Positions 12,201 to 24,235 are shown, counted from the stretch's first letter. The stretch is 64,000 nucleotides of DNA from Poa pratensis (GCA_947311845.1 CAMZMU010000040.1:65128573-65192572), one strand, 5' to 3'. A program made the numbers and translations. Notes: a model not told the origin generated them from the letters alone.

Positions 12201-15200
12201 AATACAGGAGGCAATTTGAATGTTATTAGACAGGTCATTTTAAGTTTGAGCGCAAAGTAAAGGCAGCAAAGTCAAACGTGCCATTTTACTGGATATTCCT
12301 TCAGGTATATTTTAATTCCACTTAAACTTCTGATCAATGTTTCGAATAATAAGTATATAGGGGATCAGGGATACACGTTACCTTGTAAAGATCAACAGGT
12401 CTCTGCATAGTGCTCGACACAATATCAGGGTCATTTGCAGTTTCGTTTGACTCTGTCTGTTCTGTTCCTCCAGCAGAAGCATTCTGTGGTATCCCACTTG
12501 AGCTCTTCACGTCATCATTTGTCCTTTTAGTGGATTCTGTCATAAACATAAGGTTGTCCATCTTGCTTATTGGTCTTCGAAGAGGCATTGGCTGCACATA
12601 CAACATGCATGGTCAGTTACCACCTTCAGTGCCATTTTAAAATATATATTCAATTCGGAGCCAAATAATAACAAAGTAGAGTAAGAGTGCTATAGACTAA
12701 TACATCTGTCAGCTACCAAATCAGTAATTAAAGAGTGCCTCAGAGCTAAACAGCGAAAACTGTCAATAGCAAATTGAAGGGGAACTTTACAGCTGGTTAT
12801 ATTTATGGTGTGCAAAAATGGGAAATTGCACGAGTACACTCCTATTAAATAGTAGAGATTTCTTGCACCCGAGCTCCAGTGCTCACTCTACTTTAAAAAA
12901 TTCGAAAAACATATTTAAAAGTTTCAAAAAAATCTGAAACAAATCATGCATGTTCTCGATTATGTATCCTATAGAAGTGCAAAATCACAATGTGAAATAC
13001 TTTGTATTCCGACCTACACAAAAATGACAAATTTATAGATCTGATTGTTGTAGTTTCAAATCTCCAAATTTTCATGGAGTGCCCCTTCTCCAAGCAAGTC
13101 TGGCATGACATACTCTCGTGGCTGCGCCTAACTTGTAGAGTGCCCGCTGATGAAGACACCTTGATGGACTGGTGGTGCAATGCACGTCAGAGCACGCCGA
13201 AGCCCATGCACAAGGGACTCGCCTCCGCAGCATTGTTGATCCCATGGATGACTTGGAAGCATCGCAATGACTGCGTGTTCAATGCCGCGACGCCGTCGAC
13301 CAACATTTTGGTTAGCAAGATCAAGGAGGAGGCTGCGCTATGGGCAAGGGCCGGCGCCCTGGGCCTGCGCGCCATTATCCCACAGACTTGGGATGTACAC
13401 TAAATTTGTAGTTTAGTTCATCCCTAGACCTCTTCGGAGGATGTAACAGACTCTACCTTTCCAAATTAATGAAACGCAAATGTCTTTTGCGTTTCCTCTA
13501 AAAAAATCTCCAAATTTTGTCATTTTTGTGTAGACTATAATATAAAGATTTTTGCATTGATATTTGCAAGCTTGTAGTATAAATCATTGAGAACATGCAT
13601 GATTTTTTTCAGATTTGTTTTGGAACTTTTAAATATAATTTTTGAATTTTTTAAACTAGAGGGATCGCTGGAGCTCGGGAGCAAAAACCACTTTCCGCCT
13701 ATTATGCGACATTATTCCTTTTCTAAATATCCGACAGCTTATTTTCCGTATCATATGTACTTAACTTATACTTCATTTGCCCATCATACTTGCCTAACAA
13801 ATACATAAGCAGATCATATAGAATCCGTCGAATTTACCTTCCCCATGAAAGGATCAGCAATATCAAAACGCTTGCACAGTAATGGTGAAGGACGCCATTC
13901 AAACTCCTCCCTCGGTAGAGACATGGGCTTCTCATCTTGGGGTACTGCAGAGCTCTGTATTGATTCATCAAGGATCAATGTGTGAAAAAATAGAAGACAA
14001 TACTAATGGGACCAAATAAGATACCCTACCTCCAACTGAGTTGATGGTACAAAACGTTGCTCGTTCAAACCCAATATTGATAAAGGATCTATAGCCTTAT
14101 ATTCTTTGCCTTTTTCAATTGCGTCTGCAGCAGCCTCAAAATCTAGTCTTTCACGAGCACGATCTGCCTCTGACATAGAACTTGTAGGTACAAGATTTGC
14201 AAGACGAAGACCTCCCTGATATTTTTCCTTCAGAAACTGCTCAAACCTTGCTTGCTTTGCAGGCTCGTTCCTAAAAGGCTTCTTTGACTCTGGTACACCA
14301 TCCTGTTAAAAAGCAATAATAAATTTGCATAATCAGAGAAGGATTAGGTAATTCTTAGAATAATTGGTAAAACCATGCGATATAAAGGCATACAAGAGAT
14401 ATTGGCTTGACAAAGGTGTCACCAAGATTTGATTGTAATTGAACAGCTTCCTTTGCAGAAAAAGATGTGCTAGATGTTTTGGAGCTTCTATCGAGGGGCC
14501 TTTCACCAAGAATATTTCCACGATTCTCGGCTGTTAACTTGTCAGAAGAAGGCTTTGACTTCACAGTATCAGGTCTTTGCTGGCCAATAAACTTCTGCTG
14601 ATTCTCCCATAACTTCCTAGCATAGTAGCTACATCCATCTCCTCCATCAAGAAACAGAAATTGTGGGTTTGCTTTACTTTTCTCCTTGTAGAAATCCTCT
14701 ATATGTTTCCCACAACGAGCAACCATAGCAGCACAACCCTCAATCAATAATCTTAAGGTAGTGTCTTCTGGAGGAGGAACCTCAGGAGGAGCTAGATCAG
14801 AAAACTTATCAGCTGCCTGAATTGGACTTGAGAACTTGTGGTGGCCATCAAAATCAGCTGGGATCTCAGGAGGATGAAATCTGAAAAGTGATAAGGTCAC
14901 CAAATCATCATAATGATATAGGATTTACATAGATAGCTGATGAAATTTGGAATTGAGTACAAATCAATCTGCCGCACATGAACTATGCTAATATACAGGA
15001 TGAAATATGGAATTGAGTATATGCATAAACAGGAGCTAGCAGGTGTGCCCTATCCTCTTTTTCAATTATTTGCTAATCGCACTCAGCCGCTAATAATGTG
15101 GCCTCTAATATGGTGAGGACCCAATGATGAAACCAGTCAACTAGCCCTGGTCCTAAGGTGAACTATACTAATGTGCAGGATGAAATATGGAATTGAGTAT

Positions 15201-18200
15201 ATACATGTACAGGAGCTAACAGGTGTGCCCTATCATCTTCTTCAATTATTTGCTAATCGCACTCAGCCGCTAATAATGTGGCCTCTAATATGGTGAGGAC
15301 CCAAATGATGAAACCAGTCAACTAGCCTTGGTCCTAGGGTGAACTATACTAATGTGCAGGATGAAATATGGAATTGAGTATATACATGTACAGGAGCTAA
15401 CAGGTGCGCCCTGTCATCTTTTTCATTTATTTGCTAATCGCACTCAGCATGCCAATAATGTGGCCTCTAACATGGTGAGACCCAATGATGAAACCAAGGT
15501 TTTTGAGTCGCGACTCTAAGTGATTCGCCGACCCCTGCGACTCGCTGTATAGTCGACCAAAGTCGCTGTATAGTCCTCCCAAGTCGCCTGATTAGCCGCG
15601 AGTCGCCCTGATTGGTTTTCGCTAAATGGTATACTTCTCTACTACTTGCTTGTACAAATGTTCACAAGTCAGAAATGCAGCTTCCAAATTAGACCTCATG
15701 TTATGCACATATTTTGTTCTTCCATCTATATACTGGAAGGCAGTTTGGTATCAATAGATCCAACTCAACAATTATAGAACAGGTTTCTGTAGCAAAATAT
15801 AAATAGCCAGAGAAAAATAACATAACGACTGCAAAAGAAAGATTTAAACAAGTCATATCTCCGAAGTTCAAGCAAGTAAAAAAACCAAGCTAATCCATTA
15901 TGAATCAACAAGAAGTGTAACCTTTCAAGTTTGTACTCCGAATTAGAGGCAATTTTGAAGCTCAGAAAGACACCTCTCTTCCTGTCTTCAAGTTTAAACT
16001 TACTATCACCAGCTGTTTTTGAAGGCTCGATATCAACTTCTGTTAGTTCATAAGAAAAACCTGAAAACAGCAAATGTTAGGATAGAACGGTAGGTGTGAA
16101 ATATCAAAGGATCAATCAGTCTTACAGAAAAGATATACAATCTTTAGACACTAAACAAGCCTACTAAGTCTCGTCAAGCTGAATATGCACAACCGCAAAA
16201 ACTTTCATTTGAGAGCAAACATCCTAAGAGAAATAAATGTATATTCATCTTGAAAGGTACAAAAAAATAACAATTGTATATTCAGAATCTACCATAACGC
16301 ACTACTGCATTTCAGTAAGAAGCAACATACCCAAAAACAATGTATGCTTCCATCAAGACCTCTTGTATTAACATTAGGTAGTTTATATATTGGCCAGAAT
16401 ATTAATCAATTACCTGATGCATAAATATCCTCATCCTCAACACCAAGCTCTTCAAGTGCTCCAATTCCAAAGCCAGGAGCATATTGTCCTGCTGATGATC
16501 GAACAACTAGTTACGATTTTTGCCCCAGACATACCTAAGCAATATCAACAAAATAGAAAATGGTACAAAAGGAACATGACTATCGTACAGTTAGAAATCA
16601 GGAGACTTCCCCTCACTGAAACATCACTTCTGTTTCTGTCCCTGTTTACAGACTTCTGCGACCTTTTCCTATCTGCAAAAAGAATAAAGCTGAGTTCAAG
16701 CTGTGCAATTTCTTAAATGATTATCTCTGTCAGACTATGGTACCTTTAAACTCTGGAGCATGCTTGAATGGGTCAAAACCTAAACCATGTAAATCTTCCT
16801 TTGGATGAAGTACATACACCTAAACATATAGGGCAGATCAGCAGATATTTTCTTAATGTGAATGGCTAATGTACCAAGCAACCATTAATATGAAAAAAAG
16901 TTAGCACTTGCAGGCACACTGTTTGGGCAACAATAACTTATGGTATGACTAGTAGTTGCTGGTGCAGTCCTCAGAGCAGGCCCGAGGGTGAAAGAATTTG
17001 GTGTTTAGTGGCATGCGCAGGCAGGCCCATGGAAATAGGATGCAAGATACTCTCTCCAGCCAAGTCCAGCAGAAAAGTTCAAACTGAGGTTGCCTCCAGA
17101 GTCAACCAATACACAATTAGGGAGTGATTGGTTACATGGTTTGTATTTAAATGGATGTTATTGATTAATAAGGTCAATGCATGCTATAACAGTGTCTTAA
17201 GGCAAACTAAAGGAAATAAATAGATTTCAAATGTATGTCATCTTGATCCTGTCCCAGAGAAATCGTGGGTTTCATTCTGGCCACTCCCGTTTTGTTTCTA
17301 TATCATTTTTCGCAGTGGTAAAAGCATTTTTTTAGGGCAGAACCCAAGACACTGCACATTTGCAGTGGTAAAACAAACTTCTTATGCAAATGAAAACTTT
17401 TGCTCACATTCTTTACACCCAAAAAGTCGTGTCTAGATACTAATTCATTTGTCTTTTATAGTGTTGCTAGTTCTTCAGTCCTCAAAGCAGAACTATGAGA
17501 AGGTTTAGAAACAGTAATTAGTAGGAGCTAAAAATATAATTGTATGAAAGCACTTGCTCTTTAAATTTAATTATAAATCAGATTCTATAGTTTCCATCTG
17601 GAAAAGCCGCGCTGTATGCACGGTAACATAACACTCGCTAAACAGATGTATCTCGGACATACAAGGAAAATATTCCAACAAGTTCATCTAAGTTGAAGGA
17701 AAGAATGTCCAACAATTAAGTCGATGCATCCCAATTCCCAAAGGATCACAGAAAAATAAAAAGGTTGAAACGTTACAAGAGCAATGCTCACATACAGTTG
17801 AACAAGGATATATATTGACTGCAACATATAAAGTAGAAAGATACACTTGTCCTACTTACTGGAGTATTTCCAGAAGCACGCATATCGTCAAACGATTCTG
17901 CAACATTTTCGTCCACCCTAGATTTCTGAGAAGAAACTTGATCTTGTTCCTCATTACTGATACCAGAGAGTGCGAGAAAGGCTTTTCTAGCTTCTCTGCG
18001 TGATTCTGTATGTACCAGCAGTAAATAGTTAGAGAATAACATGACACTAGCAATTTGAAACCATCAGTTCACTGTTTCAGAAGCAGGGTGAATTTTTCAG
18101 AACAGGTAATAACTCTGCACTAAGATCATTTGTAAACTCAGATTTTCTGCAGCTGAATCTGATACAACAGGACATTCATGGCTGTAGTAATTGAGCGTTC

Positions 18201-20988
18201 TGATTAAATGCCACACTTCGGATGGGAATGGCTGGACTTATGAAATATTTCATTTAAGCCGGCATGGGACAATTTTTTATTTTGTACCATATATCGACTG
18301 TGGACATGGTTTTTAAGGCGGTAAGGCGAACCCCAACCGCCCTGACGCCTAAAGCGGGCATAATTGCAAGGCACTGCCAGGGTGCCTCGCCGCCTAAGAC
18401 GCCTTAAAAACATGACTGTGAAACAATTTTAGATTAACAGACTATGAAATACATTTGGGCGAGAGTAGTACTAGGATGGATGACCTCCTGGGAAGATTAA
18501 CTCCGCCTATGTCTTCTAGACATAGCCGGTCCCAAGCCCGGGTAAAGGAGGGGGGTTGTGATAGGCTTGGCGAGCCAACGTAAAAACTAGCCAGTCCCAT
18601 GGGTATGAAACCCATTTGGGCGAGAGTAGTACTAGGATGGCTGACCTCCTGGGAAGTCCTCGTGAAAGGGCTTCATATCTAAGGGTTGTGATAGGCTTGG
18701 CGAGCCAACGTAGAAACTAGTCAGTCCTATGGGTATGAAACCCATTTGGGCGAGAGTAGTACTAGGATGGGTGACCTCCTAGGAAGTCCTCGTAAAAGGG
18801 TTTCATATCTAGCCTACCCCAACTTGTTTGGGACGAAAGACTATGAAATACATACCATATAAGGAATCGGCATGTGCATCTTTGATAGTACGACCTTGGC
18901 GCCAACCCATTTTCATCAGTAATTTCACACCTGCTCGTATGAAGTCAACATATTACTTTTATCTGAAAAATGTATATAAGGATGCACATGTTGAAAAGAT
19001 AAATAAGAGAGAAACAAACCAATTGAGGTTGTGGCAGGGACCACAAATTCATCCGGAACAGGTCCAGGTATGGCTGATGGTCTGCATACAGATATGTGAC
19101 AATCTAACCATGAGTATCTTCAAACAACTATCGAAGTCTGGTAGCCAACCAAACATCCCAAAAGCTAACTCTGCATCATGTCGGTTATACAACTAATAGC
19201 ACAGAATGTTACGCATCTAACCTCTCATTTTGTTCCTTGGATGCTTGTTTTCGCGCATGTTCTGCAGCTGTAAAACCAAATGTATCATACTGTTGGGATG
19301 TTTCCAAGGCATTGCCTCCCATATCCTGCAATTGGTGCCCAAATTGTCAACAGATCAATTCACATTTTCATGGAAAATACTTATTCCAAGAAATCACTAA
19401 TACATGCCAAAAAAAGGACACTCTTGGAGATCACGTATTACAGCACCGACTTCTTCTAAATAGGCCACTATCCATGCAACACAAGACGTCCTCGCAGACC
19501 AAAAGCCCAATTACTCCTCCCATGACCGAATTCCCGCAACACCTCACATCTCGTCTTCTCCTTCCTCGCAACAGCAGAAAACAACACGAGACCCTCTCAT
19601 CTCCCTCAGCACACCCATAACTCCTCACCACAGTAGCTGATTAGATCTGAGGAGGCAGGTGTTGAAAAAAGCAGAGGATGCTTGCTGGAGTGCATGGGCG
19701 CAGCACCGCAGCAGTACCATTGTTCTCCAAGCAAGAGGAACAACCACAATGACGATGCATACCAATGGATGTCGGCAGAAGTTAATGAATGTTACATGTT
19801 AATTAACTAGTCCAACTGCTCGAAGCTGGGCAATAACATGATTACACATGCCAAACTTGTTTGCGGACGATGAAAGTTAAAAAATCTTGTTGTTCATCAT
19901 TGTACTCCCAGTCATGGAGCAACGTGTTTAATAAGCCAAACTTTACTTGTCCAAGGGGGAAAGAGCGAAAAATAGAAGCGTTTTCATGTAACTGTTAACA
20001 TGATGTGTTTGTCTTAGCACTGGAATGCCAAAACATTAAGCAATTCAAATGGGTATCTTAATTTGAAACAGAACAAAACAGTCTGTGATCACTGCAGACT
20101 ATCAACAAGATTTTCCATACAATACTGTTAGCAGTAGAAGAAGAACAAAAGTATTACATACCTTGATGTCCTCCTCATCAAGAAAGTTATATATGCTTTG
20201 CTTTTTATGCTCGGCTCTACTTTTCCGTGACGATGTAAATGTCTGTGGCGTCCATCCTGAAGTAGATCATATTGTTCAAAATGACATCCATTTTTTCATC
20301 CACGGCACTTCCACATACTAGAATTGCAAGCCTAAGACAACATACCCTCTTTTGAGCCGGCGGTATTGTAAAAGCCAGCAGAGAAGCCTCCAGTAAATGC
20401 GCCATGAAATCTTCTTCGCCCTTCCTCGTCCGTCACCTACAGTACCATAACTATCTCATTTTTAGTAAACAAATGAAGGGTATTATCACTTCGAGTAAAT
20501 CATATGGTCAATAGCTTCATGGCAATGCTAACAGAAGAGAAAATCTTCATTGCCTAACAAGATCAACAGAAGGAAATCTCGAAAAATATTTCTTAATCCA
20601 CACAGTTCCGCCACAAACCCTAAGTTGAAGAGCATTTGCTTCTAAACCCCTAAAATCGACAACTCGGTTTCAATAAACAGCCCAGATGTGTAAACTAGCA
20701 TGGTATCAGTACTAAACTACGAAATCGATAGAGACAATAGCTCAAATCTATTTGGCAACCAAAGCTCCATCAATTGACCCCGTAGAAGGCGGAAGAATAT
20801 ATCCCGATACTAAGGGTACAGGGGGATTGAGTGGGATTGGGGGGAGGGACCTCCTGCTTCCAGGCGGGGAGGGTGCGGAGCTGGCCTGCTTCGGCGACGC
20901 CGCGGCGCTTGCGGGCAGAGACGTCCTCCTCCCGCTCGATCGGCGTGCCGAAGACCACGAGGTCCTGGTCGTCGTCGTGGGACGCCAT
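9222..20988 (-). CDS. TGH: G-patch and SWAP domain protein TOUGH (TGH/GPATCH1-like), 16 exons
   Basis: TGH is a nuclear RNA-processing factor. The Arabidopsis protein binds pri-miRNA and supports the DCL1 dicing complex; its animal relative GPATCH1 joins the spliceosome. Exons on the minus strand: 20988-20851, 20436-20346, 20256-20162, 19325-19222, 19081-19020, 18930-18856, 18005-17860, 16819-16744, 16672-16589, 16491-16414, 16060-15922, 14880-14394, 14302-14030, 13954-13838, 12591-12382, 10019-9222. All introns are GT/AG, phases agree at every junction, and the total is 2973 nt (990 aa). Domains: GPATCH1-family N terminus ([16 protein letters not shown], about aa 53-70), G-patch core ([11 protein letters not shown], about aa 165-180), SWAP/surp module (LRLLIEG to YYARKLW, about aa 404-455) and an Arg/Ser/Lys-rich tail (about aa 855-990) ending in HRREDPA. 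The start [20 protein letters not shown] fits the family N terminus. The gene appears intact despite several insertions in its introns. Confidence 0.95.
12865..13687. mobile_element. Foldback DNA element split by a LINE insertion (TGH intron 14)
   Basis: The left arm (about 12865-13070) and right arm (about 13519-13687) are inverted copies. GCACCCGAGCTCCAGTG on the left pairs with CGCTGGAGCTCGGGAGC on the right, and GCATGTTCTCGAT pairs with TGAGAACATGC. A tract around AAAAATGACAA on the left pairs with TTGTCATTTTT on the right. The interior is interrupted by a LINE fragment with its own target duplication. The element lies between exons 14 and 15 of TGH and has no coding capacity. Confidence 0.65.
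13073..13503 (+). mobile_element. 5'-truncated LINE, 3' end with RT zinc-binding-domain tail
   Basis: A plus-strand frame from 13073 to 13403 reads [15 protein letters not shown], then [13 protein letters not shown], then [12 protein letters not shown]. This matches the C-terminal zinc-binding (zf-RVT) part of plant LINE reverse transcriptases. The non-coding tail ends in an A-run at 13500. The insert is flanked by the 15-bp duplication AAATCTCCAAATTTT (13058-13072 and 13504-13518), the mark of target-primed reverse transcription. It is in sense orientation on the plus strand, antisense to TGH, and cannot be autonomous. Confidence 0.85.
14975..15495. repeat. Tandem repeat, three units of about 181 bp (TGH intron 11)
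   Basis: The block GAACTATRCTAATRTRCAGG begins near 14980, 15161 and 15342. Each unit continues through GATGAAATATGGAATTGAGTAT, CAGGAGCTA, GCTAATCGCACTCAG and TAATAATGTGGCCTCTAA to CAATGATGAAACCA. Units 2 and 3 are more like each other than either is to unit 1, and unit 3 is cut short. The array lies in the roughly 1-kb intron between exons 11 and 12. No coding content is visible. Confidence 0.85.
18303..18413. mobile_element. Small hAT-like MITE (TGH intron 6)
   Basis: About 110 bp with inverted ends: CATGGTTTTTAAGGCG on the left, and CGCCTTAAAAACAT on the right, which is its complement. The interior carries further GCGGTAAGGCG and CGCCGCCTAAG inverted blocks, so most of it can fold into a hairpin. 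GACTGTG occurs immediately outside both ends (18296-18302 and 18414-18420), consistent with an 8-bp hAT-type target duplication with one mismatch. Confidence 0.65.
18455..18837 (+). mobile_element. 5S rRNA-derived retroposon with three 5S 3'-part units (TGH intron 6)
   Basis: The 3' part of plant 5S rRNA (TTTGGGCGAGAGTAGTACTAGGATGG, then GACCTCCTGGGAAG) occurs three times, starting at 18454, 18615 and 18745. Units 2 and 3 are preceded by TGTGATAGGCTTGGCGAGCC, and the insert ends with CCTACCCCAACTTGTTTGGG. A 16-bp direct repeat AGACTATGAAATACAT flanks it (18439-18454 and 18838-18853), which fits LINE-mediated retroposition (SINE3-like) rather than the 5-bp duplication of a Cassandra-type TRIM. 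It is not a functional 5S gene, because the 5' half and its internal A box are absent. The right TSD copy stops 2 bp before the exon-6 donor on the minus strand. Confidence 0.8.
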
Positions 20989-21168
20989 GGCCGCGGGAGA
21001 GGCGGAGTGCGAAGCCCTAGCTCGCCGGTGCCGAAGCTGGTAGACAAAGCTCGGGAACAGGTGCGATATGCAGGTGCAAGGTGGGCCGAAAGAAAGAGAG
21101 GAGAATTAGTTGGGTGGCCCAGCTATGGAGTCCATAGCCACACACTTATGGGATGGGCTATGCTAAAA
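20989..21168 (-). promoter_or_regulatory. TGH 5' UTR and proximal promoter remnant
   Basis: These 180 bp between the TGH start codon and the Helitron 5' end are all that remains of the native upstream sequence next to the gene. The minus strand contains GAGCTAGGGCTTCG shortly before the ATG, a typical grass 5' UTR style. I see no clear TATA box in it, so the core promoter may be TATA-less or may lie in the Helitron. Confidence 0.45.
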
Positions 21169-23087
21169 TCTCTACTATATAATATGGCTTCAGGTGATGG
21201 TACGTTTTTCAAATTTCCAATTTTACCCTTGTATTGATGGATAATTACCCACCATGCCATCCGTAAGTGAAAAAAACGATTGGACTTTTTTCTTTCGTCA
21301 TCTCCCCGAGCGTCATTGGGCGCGTCGACCCTCTGGTTCTTCCCCATCGCAACTGCCCCTGAGTCCAGATCCAGCGGCCGACCCTGCCGGCGAGATTCAT
21401 CCTCCGTCAGTCTGTTCCGACGCGAAGTCCCAACTTCCTGTCCGCGAGCCTCCATGCACCTCACCGAGCGCATCGATACTCCGGCCGCCAAGCCCACTAG
21501 CCCATGCCACCGGCTGGGTCCTGACTGACACTCCTTCTACTTCATGGCGGAGGTGCGCTCGAACGGAGAACAACCATCCTCGCCCTCAAGGCCTCAATCT
21601 ACGCACCATCGACGGGGTGCTCTGCGACCTCGCGTGGGCAGGCGAGAGTCAAGCCGAGATGACGAGATCAAGTATTGATGCGCCCGGACGGCGGCCTGGT
21701 GTTGCGCTGCTCGCTATTGAGGAATTGCCGGATTGCGTTGGTCCAGCAAGGCGACCAGGCTTCCGGTCAGCGGCCAGCAGCTCTCAGTTCATCGTCCCAA
21801 GTTGCCGGCCCATGCGCTGCCTCCTGAGCTCCTCTAAATGTTGAATCCTTCCCGTTCAATGTCTGCAATTCCTATTAATCTCGGTTTGTTGCAGATAAAT
21901 GATAGCGAAGATAGGGATTGGGGCTTGCACATGGGGTAATTCGGTGGACTTGGAGACGGAAAAAGGGGAGAAAATGGGTAAATGTCAGTACTGAAATTCC
22001 TCCTGTTATTACCAATTTATTCATGGTCTAATTTATTCAGAGAAGTAGCCTCTCGGCTCTCGCCAGTGGCCGTCAGCAGCACCTTTACTTGGCTCCGCGA
22101 GTTGCGCCGTGGATGAGCCTGGGAACTCTACTTCGATTGGTGGTAAAATTGTTGTTCTTACGTGAAGGGAATTGATCTGTTTACCTTCACCAATTCCACA
22201 AACCGGCAGTGGGTGGAGCAGTCTGCCATTATCCAAGTATCACCGGCAGTTACATTTTCCTTGTTTAGAGCTGCTTTGGTTCACAAAAGAAATTGATATG
22301 TGTGTCGTGTTTTTCTGTTGTGGTGTGGGTTCCCTACTGAACATGCATTGCATCTGGCTGCATGCATGTACTTTATTTCATTTCAGTACAAATAGAAAAA
22401 AATTTATTATTCATTAATAATGTCAAAACTTTATGGTTGAGCTGCTAAAATATAGCTATGCTGTGTAAAACTCATAACCTCTTGTTGATTTCATTTCTTA
22501 TGTTGTCCACCCCTTGGGATGTGCGCTCTGGAGCAAATGACACCCACTTTCCACCTTGTTGTGTGCCTACCCTATATGCTCTTATAAAATTAAACTTTTC
22601 TTGCTATGATTTGGTTACACCTAAGTTCATATATCATATATTGTTTTGACTTCCTGTCATGTTTCATGTTTCAGTAGTATGTTTACAATACCTCGTTTCA
22701 GATTGCTGGTTCCAAGTTTATTCCTGTAGTATGATATAAACATGATGCATGATATGCCAACAATTTATAAGCTTAGGAAGAGCTGTTCTAGCAAGTGGGA
22801 CAAGTCATCTCCCGTAACCGTAATGGAAACATGATATACCCCATTTACTTCTCTTATTATTATTTCGCTCAGGTTGTACTCACTCTTAGATTTGTTTTAC
22901 AACTGTAATATCATCAAGACAAGAGGTGAGACAATGTTTCTGACTTGTTGTGCGAAATAAACCCGTCCAGTGATCGATTCACGTGGAAGAGTTATTTATC
23001 ATTTAACCGAATCTTCCTATTTAATTTATTAGTTTGAAAATTATTTATCATTTGTTCACCCGTGGCAACGCACGGGCAATTTGCTAG
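21169..23087 (+). mobile_element. Non-autonomous Helitron, complete
   Basis: The element starts TCTCTACTATATAA directly after an A and ends TTTGCTAG directly before a T, the A/T insertion rule of Helitrons. The 3' hairpin CCCGTGGCAACGCACGGG lies about 10 bp before the CTAG end. Length is 1919 bp with no target duplication, as expected. The GC-rich stretch 21254-21844 is open in two frames but resembles no known protein; it could be captured host sequence. No Rep/helicase is encoded. The element lies upstream of TGH and may supply part of its promoter. Confidence 0.85.
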
Positions 23088-23104
23088 TAAACTTATGGGT
23101 GGAC

Positions 23105-23655
23105 GTGAATCAATTTGGCAATGGTTAACCATTACCCGATCCCGGTGGTTAATTCACCTATTAGGGGATGGTTATGGAGGAGATCTGATCCCCGTGGGGC
23201 TCTTATCAGTGTAAAAACAATACCCAGCGGTTAAAGCGGGGCCGGGTATGGAACACCACTATCCATACCCGTTATACCCGGTACCCGCTAGATCATATGA
23301 CATGTGGGGCCAAAATACTAGATAGTCTAAGAGGCATGTATATATTCAGTAGAAAACCCTAATCCCTTCCTCTCGCACTCCCCACTCCCAGCCGCCGCAC
23401 CGCATGTATATATTTGTGTTATTTCTTTGCTAGTACAGGGGAGTTGTTGCTCTTTTTTTATACTCAATTTGCTGAGTTCGTGGAGGTGGTTATCCGATGG
23501 TTATTTGTTACCCGCTGGGTAGTGGTTATGGTATGAAACATGTCCCCGTGACAGTTATTGGGGATGGGGATGGGAAGAAATTTGTTTCGTGGGGATGGTT
23601 ATGGTATCGCAATAACCGGTGGTTAGTGTCCCCGTTGCCACATGGAGACGTGATT
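23105..23655. mobile_element. DNA element with TGGCAAYGG inverted ends
   Basis: The left side (TTTGGCAATGGTTAACC near 23120) and right side (GGTTAGTGTCCCCGTTGCCA ending near 23650) are inverted relatives, and the interior repeats GGGGATGGTTATGG-type blocks. A copy of the right end in opposite orientation is at 6703-6870. No transposase is visible. Boundaries are approximate and I found no clean target duplication. Confidence 0.45.
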
Positions 23656-23977
23656 CTAAGGGAAAAAAAGGGGTGGGCGTGGGATTCGAAAGTTTTTTTC
23701 TTGCAACTGGTTTTCGAAGAATTTCGGTTTGGTACTTTAGTTCTGATCGATCAAATTAGTGGTCTGATGATATGGGCCCATTTAAAGGGGCAGGGTCAGC
23801 CGGAGAAGAGGGCGACCAACGCCGGTCAGCCGGAGAGGATGGAGTGCGAGGGAGGAGTCACCCGGCGTCGGGCGGTTGCAATAGAGGCGGTGCAACGCAG
23901 TTGTGGGCAGGCGGCGCAAGACCAGGAGATGGGCACATCTCTCATAGAGATAGATGTCGCATAGCGGGCCTTAGCAA
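23656..23977. other. Intergenic, nothing recognised
   Basis: The interval includes a plus-strand frame ending at 23964 and an overlapping frame in another phase. Neither resembles a known protein, and the composition suggests chance openness. Confidence 0.4.
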
Positions 23978-24235
23978 TAGGGATGTAAACGGATCGGATC
24001 AAATAATGCTCTCTCTATATCCTTTACCATATTTTTTCGTCGGATTCAAAGTGGAGCGGATAATGACCGGATACGGATTCAAACGCGGATTATATCGGAC
24101 TATGGATTCGGATTGGAAATGGATAAGATTTGGATCGAAAACGGACAAGATTGTCGGGTGCACACAAAAGACATAATTTCACCATTCCAAACAATAGGAA
24201 CAAAATATAGTAGAGTATGTACCACGGTTTGTACC

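Noticed and set aside
18454..18800. 5S rRNA gene array
   Set aside because: Only the 3' half of 5S is present in each unit and the units sit inside a retroposon with a single flanking TSD.
23497..23964. 155-aa plus-strand frame
   Set aside because: Starts inside the GGGGATGG-rich DNA element and crosses its end; no motif.
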